The notes under the pieces are model-generated. The model was not told where the DNA came from. It worked only from the letters and a program-made list of their open reading frames with translations, and did no database searches. A DNA stretch of 64,000 nt from Pelomonas sp. Root1237 (GTDB taxonomy: Bacteria > Pseudomonadota > Gammaproteobacteria > Burkholderiales > Burkholderiaceae_C): NCBI RefSeq assembly GCF_001425055.1, contig NZ_LMDK01000022.1, forward strand, positions 142,538-206,537, in the 5' to 3' direction. How positions within the stretch are numbered: the stretch's first letter is position 1; the number at the start of each line of letters is the position of its first letter. Both the position numbers and the translations under genes were made by a program. Shown one piece after another: positions 47,163-56,147 of the stretch.

Positions 47163-48287
47163 ATGCCCGCCACCTCAAGAGCGCAGGGCTTCGCCGAAGC
47201 CCTGCTGCTGCCCGTCTTCGCGCTGACTGCCGCGCTACTGCTGTTTGGCGTCTTCGTGTGGCTGGGCGGCACGTCGCCGGTGGAGGCCTGGAAGCTGCTC
47301 TTCCTCGGCGCCTTCGGCGACGCCTTCTCCTGGCAGAACACGCTGCTGCGCGCTGCGCCGCTGATGCTCACCGCGCTGGCCGTGGCGCTGCCCGCGCAGG
47401 CCGGCTTGACGATGATCGGCGGCGAGGGCGCGCTGGTGCTTGGTGCGCTGGGCTGTGCCGGCCTGCCCTATCTCTTCGGCCCACCCGGCAACGTGATCGG
47501 CAGCGCCATGGTGCTGGCGGCCGGTGCGCTGCTGGGCGGCGGCTGGGTGATGCTCTCCGGCTGGCTGCGCCAGTGGCGCGGCGTCAACGAGACCATCTCC
47601 AGCCTGCTGCTGAGCTACATCGCCATCGCGCTGTTCAAGCACTTCGTCGAAGGGCCGATGCGCGACCCGGCGAGCCTGAACAAGCCGTCCACCCATCCGC
47701 TGGCTGAAGGCCTGCGCATCGGCCCCATCATGGGCGACGCGGCCATGGAGTCCTGGCTGGGCGACGTGCACTGGGGCCTGGTCATCGGCGTCGTGCTGTG
47801 CCTGGCCTGCGGTGCCTGGCTGAGCTTCAGCGCCTCCGGCTTCGCGATGCGCGTGGTGGGCGGCAACGCCCGGGCCGCCCGTCTCGTCGGCCTGCCCACC
47901 GACCGCCTCATCCTGCTGGCCTGCGCCCTCGGCGGCGCGGCGGCGGGCCTGGCCGGCGCCATCGAGGTGGCGGCCGTGCACACGGCGGCCAATGCCTCGG
48001 TGATCGCGGGCCTGGGCTACACGGGCATCCTGGTCAGCTTCGTGGCGCGACACAACCCCTGGGCCATCCCGCCGGTGGCGGTGCTGTTCGGCGGCTTTGC
48101 GGCGGCCGGCAGCCTGCTGCAGCGCCGGCTGGACCTGCCCGACGCCTCGGTGCTGGTGCTGCAGGGCTTCGCCTTCGTCTTCATCCTCGCGGCCGAGGCG
48201 CTGCGCGGGCGGTTGTTCGCGCCGCGCGCAGTGGCCAGGCGGCCAGCGCCCGTCACTGCGGCGGCTGAACCTCAGGGGGTTGCATGA
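47163..48287 (+). CDS. BMP-type ABC transporter permease 1 (system 1)
   Basis: 374 residues, about nine to ten helices, BPD_transp_2 family (the RbsC/YufP group). Signature stretches: LRAAPLMLTALAVALPAQAGLTMIGGEGALVLGALG, WRGVNETISSLLLSYIAIALFKHFVEGP, then FAMRVVGGNARAARLVGLPTDRLILLACALGGAAAGLAGAIEVAA. The NETISSLLLSYIA segment with EG.P is typical of nucleoside-type permeases. Long Ala-rich C-terminal tail. Translational coupling to the next permease has been disturbed by a repeat. Confidence 0.88.
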   Translation: MPATSRAQGFAEALLLPVFALTAALLLFGVFVWLGGTSPVEAWKLLFLGAFGDAFSWQNTLLRAAPLMLTALAVALPAQAGLTMIGGEGALVLGALGCAGLPYLFGPPGNVIGSAMVLAAGALLGGGWVMLSGWLRQWRGVNETISSLLLSYIAIALFKHFVEGPMRDPASLNKPSTHPLAEGLRIGPIMGDAAMESWLGDVHWGLVIGVVLCLACGAWLSFSASGFAMRVVGGNARAARLVGLPTDRLILLACALGGAAAGLAGAIEVAAVHTAANASVIAGLGYTGILVSFVARHNPWAIPPVAVLFGGFAAAGSLLQRRLDLPDASVLVLQGFAFVFILAAEALRGRLFAPRAVARRPAPVTAAAEPQGVA

Positions 48288-48366
48288 GCGCCGCGCAGGG
48301 CCGCCCCAAGCAAGCTCGCTCCCGCTTGGCGGGACAGGCCGCAGGCCGAAGGGCGCACCAATGAGC
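48284..48366. repeat. Palindromic repeat inserted between the two permease genes
   Basis: Between the permease 1 stop and the permease 2 start lies a 77-bp insert with CCAAGC (48306-48311) paired to GCTTGG (48324-48329) and GGCCGCAGGCC, of the same style as the element before cca. It is flanked by ATGAGC at 48284-48289 and 48361-48366. The left copy still overlaps the permease 1 stop (ATGA) and opens a 26-codon frame that ends at a TGA overlapping the permease 2 ATG. Confidence 0.6.
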
Positions 48367-49287
48367 CTCACGCTGAACGTCATCCCCGACCTGCTGCTCG
48401 CCGTCATCGGCGGCGCGCTGCGGGTGGGCACGCCCTTCCTCTTCGTCAGCCTCGGCGAGTGCCTGACCGAGAAGAGCGGCCGCATCAACCTCGGCCTCGA
48501 AGGCGTGCTCGTCTTCAGCGCCATGGCCGGCTTCGGCGGCGCCTACCTCAGCGGCTCGCCGTGGCTGGGCGTGTTGGCGGCCAGCGGCTGCGGCGCGCTG
48601 CTGGCCCTGCTGCACGGGCTGCTGTGCTCGCTGCCGCGCGTGTCCGACATCGCCACCGGCATTGCGCTGATGCTGCTGGGCGCGGGCCTGGCCTTCTACC
48701 TGGGCAAGCCGCTGATCCAGCCGCAGGCGCCGCAGATCCCGTCGCTGCCGCTGGGCGCCTGGAGCGACTCGTCCGCCGTGCAGACCGCGCTGTCGGTCAA
48801 CGCCCTCTTCCCCATCGGCGTGGCGCTGGCCGCGCTGCTGGCCTGGGGCTTCAAGAACACGCGCTGGGGGCTGGTCGTGCGCATGGCCGGCGACAGCAGC
48901 GACGCCGCACGGGCGCTGGGCTACTCGGTCAACGGGGTGCGCATCGCCGCCACCACGGTGGGCGGCGCCATTGCCGGCCTGGGCGGGGCGTCACTGTCGC
49001 TGTACTACCCCGGCAGCTGGAACGAAGGCCTGTCCAGCGGCCAGGGCCTGATCGCCGTGGCCCTGGTCATCTTTGCGCGCTGGCGCCCCTGGCGCTGCCT
49101 GGGCGCGGCGCTGCTGTTCGGCGGCGCGGGCGCCATCGGCCCGGCGCTGCAGAGCGTGGGCGTGAGCGGCGGCTACTACCTGTTCAACGCCATGCCCTAC
49201 GCGCTGACCCTGCTCATCCTCGTGGCCACCTGCACGCCGAGCCAGTCTCTCAAAGGTGCGCCCGCCGAACTCGGTGTGTCCCGTTGA
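48361..49287 (+). CDS. BMP-type ABC transporter permease 2 (system 1)
   Basis: 308 residues from the ATG at 48361. BPD_transp_2 family (YufQ group): [49 protein letters not shown], then [39 protein letters not shown] and [47 protein letters not shown]. The ERxGxINLGLEG motif is diagnostic. Forms the channel with permease 1. The start lacks a clear ribosome-binding site, probably because a repeat lies just upstream. Confidence 0.88.
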   Translation: MSLTLNVIPDLLLAVIGGALRVGTPFLFVSLGECLTEKSGRINLGLEGVLVFSAMAGFGGAYLSGSPWLGVLAASGCGALLALLHGLLCSLPRVSDIATGIALMLLGAGLAFYLGKPLIQPQAPQIPSLPLGAWSDSSAVQTALSVNALFPIGVALAALLAWGFKNTRWGLVVRMAGDSSDAARALGYSVNGVRIAATTVGGAIAGLGGASLSLYYPGSWNEGLSSGQGLIAVALVIFARWRPWRCLGAALLFGGAGAIGPALQSVGVSGGYYLFNAMPYALTLLILVATCTPSQSLKGAPAELGVSR

Positions 49288-49304
49288 ACCGAAGGAACCC
49301 GACC

Positions 49305-49997
49305 ATGCCGACCCTGCGTTCAAAACCCTATGCCTGGCCCTTCGACGGCAACATCAGCCCGAACAACACGGCGCTGGTCATCATCGACATGCAGACCGAC
49401 TTCTGCGGCATCGGTGGCTACGTCGACAAGATGGGCTACGACCTGTCACTGACGCGCGCGCCCATCGCCCCGCTGAAGGTGCTGCTGGCCGCCGCGCGCC
49501 GCAAAGGCATGCACGTCATCCACACCCGCGAGGGCCACCGCCCCGACCTGTCCGACCTGCCGGCCAACAAGCTGTGGCGCTCGCGGCAGATTGGCACCGC
49601 GGGCCGCGGCATCGGCGACGCCGGCCCCTGCGGCCGCATCCTCGTACGCGGCGAACCGGGCTGGGACATCATTCCCGAGCTCTACCCCGCCGCGGGCGAG
49701 CCCGTCATCGACAAGCCCGGCAAGGGCAGCTTCTGCGCGACCGACCTGGAGCTGATCCTGCACACGCGCGGCATCCGCAACCTCATCCTCACCGGCATCA
49801 CCACCGACGTGTGCGTGCACACGACCATGCGCGAGGCCAACGACCGCGGCTTCGAGTGCCTGATGCTGTCGGACTGCACCGGCGCCACCGATCCTGGCAA
49901 CCACGCCGCCGCGCTCAACATGATCCAGATGCAGGGCGGCGTGTTCGGCGCGGTGGCCGACTCGGCCGCCGTGCTCGACCTGCTGGCGCAACTCTGA
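49305..49997 (+). CDS. biuH: Biuret amidohydrolase-like cysteine hydrolase
   Basis: 230 residues of the isochorismatase-like cysteine-hydrolase family, with catalytic triad Asp28 ([12 protein letters not shown]), Lys137 ([14 protein letters not shown]) and Cys170 ([19 protein letters not shown]). The long similarity to the biuret hydrolase of Rhizobium leguminosarum that I remember ([16 protein letters not shown]...GYVDHMGYDLSL, EGHRPDLADLPANKRWRS) is striking. It would cleave biuret, or a close analogue, to allophanate and ammonia. The atzF-like gene in the same operon supports that. RutB or other ureido-acid hydrolases are the alternative. Confidence 0.72.
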   Translation: MPTLRSKPYAWPFDGNISPNNTALVIIDMQTDFCGIGGYVDKMGYDLSLTRAPIAPLKVLLAAARRKGMHVIHTREGHRPDLSDLPANKLWRSRQIGTAGRGIGDAGPCGRILVRGEPGWDIIPELYPAAGEPVIDKPGKGSFCATDLELILHTRGIRNLILTGITTDVCVHTTMREANDRGFECLMLSDCTGATDPGNHAAALNMIQMQGGVFGAVADSAAVLDLLAQL

Positions 49998-50006
49998 GCC
50001 GCGGCC

Positions 50007-51539
50007 ATGTCCCACCCGCACGCCCTGCAGCTCGATACCTACCGCCTCACCAAGCGCTTCGGCAGCTTCACGGCGCTGGATGACGTCTCCCTCACCGTGC
50101 GGCCCGGCACCGTGCATGCGCTGCTGGGCGAGAACGGCGCGGGCAAAAGCACGCTGGTGAAGGCCATCGTCGGCTACCACCGCCCCGACGACGGCGCCGT
50201 GCTGGTGGACGGCCGCGAGCGCGAGATCGCCTCGCCGGTCGTGGCCCGCGACCTCGGCCTGGGCATGGTCTACCAGCACTTCACCGTCGTGCCCGGCATG
50301 AGCGTCGCCGAGAACCTGCTGCTGGCGCGCGGCCACCTGCCCATGGTCGTGGACTGGAAGGCTGCCCGCGCCGAGCTGCAGGCCTTCATGGACACGGCGC
50401 CCTTTCGCCTGCCGCTGGACGCCTGGCCCGGCGAGCTGTCGGCCGGCGAGAGGCAGAAGCTCGAAATCCTCAAGCAGCTCTTCCTCAAGCCGCGCCTGCT
50501 CATCCTCGACGAGCCCACCTCGGTGCTGACGCCGCAGGAGGCCGACGAGGTGCTGGGCGCGCTGCGCGAGCAGGCGCATGCGATGGCCTGCTCGGTGCTG
50601 ATGATCACGCACAAGTTCCGCGAGGTGATGGCCTATGCCGACGACGTGAGCGTGCTGCGCAAGGGGGCGCTGGCGGCCACCGGCGCGGTGGCCGACTGCA
50701 CGCCCGACAGCCTGGCCACTGCGATGGTGGGCGAGGGCCGCAGCGCGGTCATGAGCCCGACGTGGGTGCGCGAAACGCGCCCGCCCGGTGAGGTCAAGCT
50801 CGCCATCGAGGCTTTGGACGTGATGGGCGACCGCGGCGAGCCCGCCGTGCGTGCCCTGAGCCTGGACGTGCGGCGCGGCGAGATCGTCGGCATTGCCGGC
50901 GTCAGCGGCAACGGCCAGCGCGAGCTGATGCAGGCCCTGGTGGGCCAGCGCGCCCGCCTCGCCGGCCGGGTGATGGTGGACGACCAGCCCTTCCTGGCCC
51001 GCCGCGCCGAGAACCGCGCCCGAAAAGTGCGCAGCCTGCCCGAGGAGCCGCTGGCCAATGCCTGCGTCGGCCCCTTGAGCGTGGCGCAGAACATGGCGCT
51101 GCGCAGCTTCGACGAGGCACCCTGGGCGCGCGGCGGCCTGGTGCGCTGGGGCGCGCTGCGCCAGCGTGCGCGCGAATGGATCGCCGAGTACGGCGTCAAG
51201 ACCCAGGGCGAGCGCGCCGCCATCCGCACGCTGTCGGGCGGCAACGTGCAGCGCGCCGTGCTGGCCCGCGAGCTGGCCGGCGAGTCCGAGCTGCTGCTGG
51301 TCAGCAACCCCGTCTTCGGGCTGGACTTCGCCGCCGTCGCCGAGATCCACGGCCGCCTGACGGCCGCACGCAACCGGGGTGCGGCCGTGCTGCTCGTCAG
51401 CGAAGACCTGGACGAGCTGCTGGCGCTGGCCGACCGCATCGTCGTCATGAGCGAAGGCCGTATCGTGCACGACGTGCCGGCCGCCGAGGCCACGCGCCAG
51501 TCGCTCGGCGAATTCATGGGTGGGAAGGGGCACGCATGA
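50007..51539 (+). CDS. BMP-type ABC transporter ATPase with two ABC domains (system 1)
   Basis: 510 residues, RbsA/YufO type with two fused ABC domains. Domain 1: [44 protein letters not shown]. Domain 2: [16 protein letters not shown] (Walker A without Lys), [15 protein letters not shown], and a Walker B region [13 protein letters not shown] without the catalytic Glu. The second domain is degenerate, as is usual for nucleoside-type members. Placed between the two hydrolase genes, it energises the permease pair encoded upstream. Confidence 0.9.
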   Translation: MSHPHALQLDTYRLTKRFGSFTALDDVSLTVRPGTVHALLGENGAGKSTLVKAIVGYHRPDDGAVLVDGREREIASPVVARDLGLGMVYQHFTVVPGMSVAENLLLARGHLPMVVDWKAARAELQAFMDTAPFRLPLDAWPGELSAGERQKLEILKQLFLKPRLLILDEPTSVLTPQEADEVLGALREQAHAMACSVLMITHKFREVMAYADDVSVLRKGALAATGAVADCTPDSLATAMVGEGRSAVMSPTWVRETRPPGEVKLAIEALDVMGDRGEPAVRALSLDVRRGEIVGIAGVSGNGQRELMQALVGQRARLAGRVMVDDQPFLARRAENRARKVRSLPEEPLANACVGPLSVAQNMALRSFDEAPWARGGLVRWGALRQRAREWIAEYGVKTQGERAAIRTLSGGNVQRAVLARELAGESELLLVSNPVFGLDFAAVAEIHGRLTAARNRGAAVLLVSEDLDELLALADRIVVMSEGRIVHDVPAAEATRQSLGEFMGGKGHA

Positions 51540-52210
51540 ACACGCTGCTCACGCTGGCAACCGCGCAACCCTTTCCCTACACCTTCAACCCGGCGCACAC
51601 GGCGCTGGTCGTCATCGACATGCAGCGCGACTTCATCGAGCCCGGCGGCTTCGGCGCCAGCCTGGGCAACGACGTGACGCGGCTGCAGGCCATCGTGCCG
51701 GCCGTGCGCCGCATGCTCGACGCCTGGCGTGCCATCGAAGCTGTGGTGCTGCACACCCGCGAGGCCCACCGCCCCGACCTCAGCGACTGCCCGCCGGCCA
51801 AGCGGCTGCGCGGCCAGCCGTCGCTGCGCATCGGCGACGTCGGGCCCATGGGCCGCGTCCTGATTGCCGGCGAGCCCGGCGCCGAGATCATTCCCGAGCT
51901 GGCGCCGCTGCCGGGCGAACTGGTGGTGGACAAACCCGGCAAGGGCATGTTCTACGCCACGCCGGTGGACGCGCTGCTGAAGGAGCGCGGCATCACCCAC
52001 CTGCTCTTCATGGGCGTCACGACCGAGGTCTGCGTGCAGACGTCGATGCGCGAAGCGAACGACCGCGGCTACGAGTGCCTGCTGATCGAAGACGGCTCCG
52101 CCAGCTACTTCCCCGAATTCAAGGCCGCCGCGCTGGCCATGCTGACGGCCCAGGGCGCCATCGTCGGCTGGGCAGCGCCGTCGAGCGCAGTCATCGAAGC
52201 GATCACATGA
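51536..52210 (+). CDS. Second isochorismatase-like cysteine hydrolase
   Basis: 224 residues from an ATG overlapping the ATPase stop (ATGA). Triad Asp28 ([17 protein letters not shown]), Lys133 ([15 protein letters not shown]) and Cys166 ([19 protein letters not shown]). It shares the [18 protein letters not shown] and [20 protein letters not shown] blocks with the first hydrolase but differs at likely substrate positions (YFPEF instead of ATDPGN near the C-terminus). Probably an amidase acting on a related ureide or carbamoyl compound. Identity unknown. Confidence 0.8.
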   Translation: MNTLLTLATAQPFPYTFNPAHTALVVIDMQRDFIEPGGFGASLGNDVTRLQAIVPAVRRMLDAWRAIEAVVLHTREAHRPDLSDCPPAKRLRGQPSLRIGDVGPMGRVLIAGEPGAEIIPELAPLPGELVVDKPGKGMFYATPVDALLKERGITHLLFMGVTTEVCVQTSMREANDRGYECLLIEDGSASYFPEFKAAALAMLTAQGAIVGWAAPSSAVIEAIT

Positions 52211-54009
52211 CCGAAACCCTGCACACCGTCGCCGACTGGCAGGCCGCCTACGCCGCTGGCGCAGGCCCCTACATCCTGCTGACCGATCTGCTGGCCCGGC
52301 TGCAACCCACCGACCCTGCGTGGATCCACGTCTGCACGCCCGAGCAGCTCGTCGCCCAGCTCGCCGCGCTGCCGCCGCGCGGGCCCGCCACACCGCTGTG
52401 GGGTGTGCCGCTGGCGGTGAAGGACAACATCGACGTCGCCGGCATGCCCACCACGGCCGCCTGCCCGGCCTTCGCCCACCAACCCGAGCACTCGGCCACC
52501 TGCGTGCAGCGCCTGCAGGCGGCCGGCGCCATCGTCGTCGGCAAGACCAACCTCGACCAGTTCGCCACCGGCCTGGTAGGTACCCGTTCGCCCTACGGCG
52601 AAGTGCCCAATAGCTTCGCGCCGGAATACGTGAGCGGTGGCTCCAGCTCGGGCTCGGCCTCGGTGGTGGCGCGGGGCCTGGTACCGCTGGCCCTGGGCAC
52701 CGACACCGCCGGCTCGGGCCGCGTACCGGCCGGCTTCAACCACCTCGTGGGCCTGAAGCCCACGCCGGGCAGCGTGCCCATGCGCGGCGTGCTGCCGGCC
52801 TGCCGCACACTGGACGTGGTGAGCGTGTTCGCGCTGACCGTGGCCGACGCGGCACTGGCCTTCTCGCTGCTCGAGGGCGCGGAAGGCGACGAGGCGCGCT
52901 TCCACGTCGCCGCGCCGCGCCCGCCGTGGCTGGGCGGCGCCCGCGCAGCGCTGCGCCTGGGCGTGCCGCTGGAGCCCGGCTGCGACGCCGCCCTGGGCTG
53001 GCCAGCCGCCTTCGACGCCGCGCAGGCCCGCGCCCGCGAGATGGGCGCCGAGCTGGTGGTGCTGGACTTCGAGCCGCTTTTCGAAGTCGCCAAGCTGCTG
53101 TACGAAGGCCCCTGGGTGGCCGAGCGGCTGAGCGTGGTCGACAACCTGCTCGCCGCCGAACCCGAGGCGTTCGACCCCACCGTGGCCCGCGTCATCACGC
53201 AGGGGGGCAACCACGACGCGGTGGCGGCCTTCCGTGGCCGCTACAAGCTTGAAAGCCTGCGCGCCGAGTTGCAAAGCCTGTGGCAACAGGTCGATGCGCT
53301 GCTCGTGCCCACCGCGCCCACCTGCCCCACGCGCGCCGCCGTGGCCGCCGAGCCGGTGCTGCGCAACAGCGAGCTGGGCCGCTACACCAACTTCGTCAAC
53401 CTGCTGGGCTGGTCGGCGCTGGCCCTGCCTTGCCAACTGCCCGATGACCCATCCCCGCTGCCCTTCGGCATCACGCTGATCGCCCCCGGCGGGGCCGACG
53501 CGGCGTTGGTCGACTTCGGGCTGCGCTGGGAGGCCGCCGGCCCCGCGCTGCTGGGCGCGCGCCTGCGCGAGGCCCGCCCGGCCGACCGCCACGTGCAAGC
53601 CCTGCCCCGAGCCGAGCCGACGCTGCTGCTGGCCGTCGTCGGCGCCCATTTGCAAGGCCTGCCGCTGCATGGCCAGCTGCAGGAGCGCGGCGCGCGGCTG
53701 CAGGCGCGCACGCAGACCGCGCCGCGCTACCGCCTGCACGCACTGCCAGGCACCGTACCGCCCAAGCCCGGCCTGGCCCGTGTGCCTGAAGGCGAGGCCG
53801 GCCACGCCATCGAGGTGGAGGTCTACGAACTGCCGGTGGCCAGCGTCGGCTCGCTGCTGGCGCTGATCCCGCCGCCGCTGGGTCTCGGCAATCTGGAGCT
53901 GGCCGACGGCCGCTGGGTCAAGGGCTTCATCTGCGAAGGCGCCGCGCTGCTGGGCGCACCCGACATCAGCCATCACGGCGGCTGGCGCGCCTTCCTTGCC
54001 GCGCCATGA
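52207..54009 (+). CDS. atzF: Allophanate hydrolase (AtzF type)
   Basis: 600 residues from an ATG overlapping the previous stop. Amidase-signature domain with the Ser-cis-Ser-Lys machinery: [20 protein letters not shown] (Lys near 72), [48 protein letters not shown]. After about residue 450 comes the separate AtzF C-terminal domain ([65 protein letters not shown]). AtzF converts allophanate to ammonia and carbon dioxide, the last step of biuret and cyanurate use. The C-terminal domain separates it from GatA and other amidases. Confidence 0.88.
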   Translation: MTETLHTVADWQAAYAAGAGPYILLTDLLARLQPTDPAWIHVCTPEQLVAQLAALPPRGPATPLWGVPLAVKDNIDVAGMPTTAACPAFAHQPEHSATCVQRLQAAGAIVVGKTNLDQFATGLVGTRSPYGEVPNSFAPEYVSGGSSSGSASVVARGLVPLALGTDTAGSGRVPAGFNHLVGLKPTPGSVPMRGVLPACRTLDVVSVFALTVADAALAFSLLEGAEGDEARFHVAAPRPPWLGGARAALRLGVPLEPGCDAALGWPAAFDAAQARAREMGAELVVLDFEPLFEVAKLLYEGPWVAERLSVVDNLLAAEPEAFDPTVARVITQGGNHDAVAAFRGRYKLESLRAELQSLWQQVDALLVPTAPTCPTRAAVAAEPVLRNSELGRYTNFVNLLGWSALALPCQLPDDPSPLPFGITLIAPGGADAALVDFGLRWEAAGPALLGARLREARPADRHVQALPRAEPTLLLAVVGAHLQGLPLHGQLQERGARLQARTQTAPRYRLHALPGTVPPKPGLARVPEGEAGHAIEVEVYELPVASVGSLLALIPPPLGLGNLELADGRWVKGFICEGAALLGAPDISHHGGWRAFLAAP

Positions 54010-54446
54010 TGGACCCGCGCCACGTCGACGAACCGGCCGTGCTGGCCGAGCTGCGCGCCGTGTTCGACGCCTACGAGCAGGCGCTGATGGGCAATGACGT
54101 GGCCGCGCTCAACGCCTTCTTCTGGCAGGACGCGCGCGTCACGCGCTACGGCATCGCCGACCGGCAATGGGGCATCGCCGAGCTGGAGGCCTACCGCGCC
54201 GCCACGCCCGCGCCGGCCTTCACGCGGCGGCTGGAGCACCTGCGCCTGCACGCCTTCGGTCCCGACATGGCGGTGGCGCAGGTCGAGTTCGTGCGCAGCG
54301 ACACGCCGCTGCGCGGCTTCCAGACGCAGACCTGGGTGCGGCTGCCCGAGGGCTGGCGCATCGTGGCGGCCCACGTCAGCATGATTCCCTTCGCCTGCGG
54401 CACGCCAACAATCGTGGAGCCCGAGACTCCCGCGACCTTGCCGTGA
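54006..54446 (+). CDS. AtzH-like (DUF3225) protein
   Basis: 146 residues from an ATG overlapping the atzF stop. NTF2/SnoaL-like fold of the DUF3225 group: AVLAELRAVFDAYEQALMGNDVAALNAFFWQDARVTRYGIADRQWGIAELEAYRAAT, then QTWVRLPEGWRIVAAHVSMIPF. The group includes AtzH, encoded with the cyanuric-acid/biuret genes of Pseudomonas ADP and implicated in handling carboxylated urea intermediates there. Its position directly after atzF supports the same setting here. Catalytic activity is not certain. Confidence 0.75.
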   Translation: MMDPRHVDEPAVLAELRAVFDAYEQALMGNDVAALNAFFWQDARVTRYGIADRQWGIAELEAYRAATPAPAFTRRLEHLRLHAFGPDMAVAQVEFVRSDTPLRGFQTQTWVRLPEGWRIVAAHVSMIPFACGTPTIVEPETPATLP

Positions 54447-55135
54447 CCCAGCCCGCCCCCACCCCGCCCGCCGAAGCCCCGAGCCTGGCCGACCAGGCCT
54501 ATGTACGGCTCAAGCAGATGATCTTTGACTTTGCGCTGATGCCCGGCGACCGCGTCTCCGAGACCGAGTTGGCGCAGCGCGTCGTCGTCAGCCGCACGCC
54601 GCTGCGCGCCGCCTTGCAGCGGCTGGAGCGCGAGGGCTTCCTGCAGCTGCTGCCGCGCCTGGGTTGGCAGGTGGCGCCGCTGGACTTCGACGTGATGGAC
54701 GAGCTCTACGACCTGCGCACCCTCATCGAGTGCGAGGCCGCACGCCACCTCTGCGAGCACGAGCAACGGCCCGAGCTGCAGCAACTGGCCGACATCTGGA
54801 TGGTGCCGCCTGCCGAGCGCCTGGCCGACGCGGCAGAGGTAGGGGCGCTGGACGAGCGCTTCCATGCGCTGCTGGTGCAGGGCAGCGGCAACCGCGAGAT
54901 GGTCCGCGTGCACAGGGAAATCACCGAGCGCATCCGCATCATCCGGCGGCTGGACTTCACCAAACCCGCGCGCGTGGATGCAACCTACGACGAGCATGCC
55001 CGCATCCTGCGCACCATCACGCGGCGGCGCACCGACGAAGCCCAGCGCCTGCTGCGCGCCCACATCCAGCAGAGCAAGCTCGAAGTGCGGCACATCACGC
55101 TCGACATGCTTTACCGCGCCAGGCGGAGCAGCTGA
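54443..55135 (+). CDS. GntR/FCD family transcriptional regulator
   Basis: 230 residues from a GTG overlapping the previous stop (GTGA). Winged helix: SLADQAYVRLKQMIFDFALMPGDRVSETELAQRVVVSRTPLRAALQRLEREGFLQLLPRLGWQVAPLD. The C-terminal FCD domain has DELYDLRTLIECEAARHL, LDERFHALLVQGSGN (metal-binding Asp/His) and YDEHARILRTITRRRTDEAQRLLRAHIQQSK (His ligand). Last gene of operon 1, so probably a feedback sensor for a pathway intermediate. A TTGTATACC site at the operon start is a candidate operator. Confidence 0.87.
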   Translation: MTQPAPTPPAEAPSLADQAYVRLKQMIFDFALMPGDRVSETELAQRVVVSRTPLRAALQRLEREGFLQLLPRLGWQVAPLDFDVMDELYDLRTLIECEAARHLCEHEQRPELQQLADIWMVPPAERLADAAEVGALDERFHALLVQGSGNREMVRVHREITERIRIIRRLDFTKPARVDATYDEHARILRTITRRRTDEAQRLLRAHIQQSKLEVRHITLDMLYRARRSS

Positions 55136-55161
55136 TGCCACGCGGCTCCTGGGCATGCGAA

Positions 55162-55177
55162 TGGCACATGAATTGCA
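55162..55177 (+). promoter_or_regulatory. Sigma-54 promoter of the Tsx/BMP2 operon
   Basis: TGGCACA-TGAA-TTGCA fits the -24/-12 consensus in all but one position (A for G at the seventh base). Predicted start near 55188, 86 bp before the tsx-like start codon. No GCAC-N7-GTGC site was found in the preceding 300 bp; the enhancers of operon 1 are 9 kb away. Confidence 0.7.
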
Positions 55178-55273
55178 TGAGCCCACGATGCCGGTTCGTG
55201 CGAGCGGCCATGGCGATGCCGGCCGCCAAGAGTCAATTCACGCGTTCTTCATCCACCCCCTAGGAGCTTTGCC

Positions 55274-56128
55274 TTGAAACCCACCGCACGCCTGCTTTGC
55301 ACCGCCCTCGCCGCCTTCGCCGCCGGCGCCACCCAGGCCGCCGACTGGGCCGACACCTCCATCGGCTACCGCTACGGCACCAAGTTCGCCGAGCCCTTCG
55401 GCACGAACGACATCCACAAGAACATCCTCGACCTCAACCATGCCAGCGGCTACGCCTACGGCACCAACTTCTTCAACGTCGACCTGCTGCTGTCCGACAA
55501 GAAGGACCCGTCCAGCCCCAACTCCGGCAGCGGCGCCAGCGAGGTCTACATCGTCTATCGCCACACGCTGGACTTCGGCAAGATCACCGGCAGCCCCATC
55601 GCCTTCGGCCCCGTCCGTGGCGTGGGTCTCACCGCCGGCTTCGATGCCAACGTGAAGGTGGATGCCGGCTACAACTCGCGCAAGCAGATGCTCGTGCTCG
55701 GCCCCACGTTGATGATGGATGTGCCTGGCTTCCTCAACGTCAGCCTGCTGCTGCTGAAGGAAAGCAACGCGCCGTACAACAAGTTCAGCGGCACGGCGAC
55801 GCCGCGCTACGACTACAAGAGCCATGTGATGCTGACGGCGGCCTGGAGCATCCCGCTGGGCAAGCTGCCCCTGGCCTTCGAAGGCTTTGCCAACTACATC
55901 GCCAGCAAGGGCACGGACGAGTTCGGCGGCGCAACAGGCCCCGAGACCAACTTCGACGGCCAGATCATGTACGACGTGGGCGCCGCCACCGGCGCGACGC
56001 CGAACAAGTTCAAGGTGGGGCTGGAGTACCAGTACTGGCGCAACAAGTTCGGCAACCCGTACAAGGGTCCGGCCGGCAGCGGCGCATTCGCAAAGACGCC
56101 GATGATCCGCGCGGAATACCACTTCTGA
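55274..56128 (+). CDS. Tsx-like nucleoside-specific outer-membrane channel
   Basis: 284 residues from a TTG at 55274 with AGGAG 7 bp upstream. Signal peptide ending AAGATQAA. The mature protein alternates beta strands and ends in a C-terminal aromatic residue (MIRAEYHF), as outer-membrane barrels do. Tsx/OmpK family pattern: WADTSIGYRYGTKFAEPFGTNDIHKNILDLNHASGYAYGTNFFNVDLLLSDKKDP, VYIVYRHTLDFGKITGSP, VGLEYQYWRNKFGNPY. The family admits nucleosides through the outer membrane. First gene of operon 2, in front of a nucleoside-type importer. Confidence 0.82.
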   Translation: MKPTARLLCTALAAFAAGATQAADWADTSIGYRYGTKFAEPFGTNDIHKNILDLNHASGYAYGTNFFNVDLLLSDKKDPSSPNSGSGASEVYIVYRHTLDFGKITGSPIAFGPVRGVGLTAGFDANVKVDAGYNSRKQMLVLGPTLMMDVPGFLNVSLLLLKESNAPYNKFSGTATPRYDYKSHVMLTAAWSIPLGKLPLAFEGFANYIASKGTDEFGGATGPETNFDGQIMYDVGAATGATPNKFKVGLEYQYWRNKFGNPYKGPAGSGAFAKTPMIRAEYHF

Positions 56129-56147
56129 AGTTCCCGCGACGTCCGGC

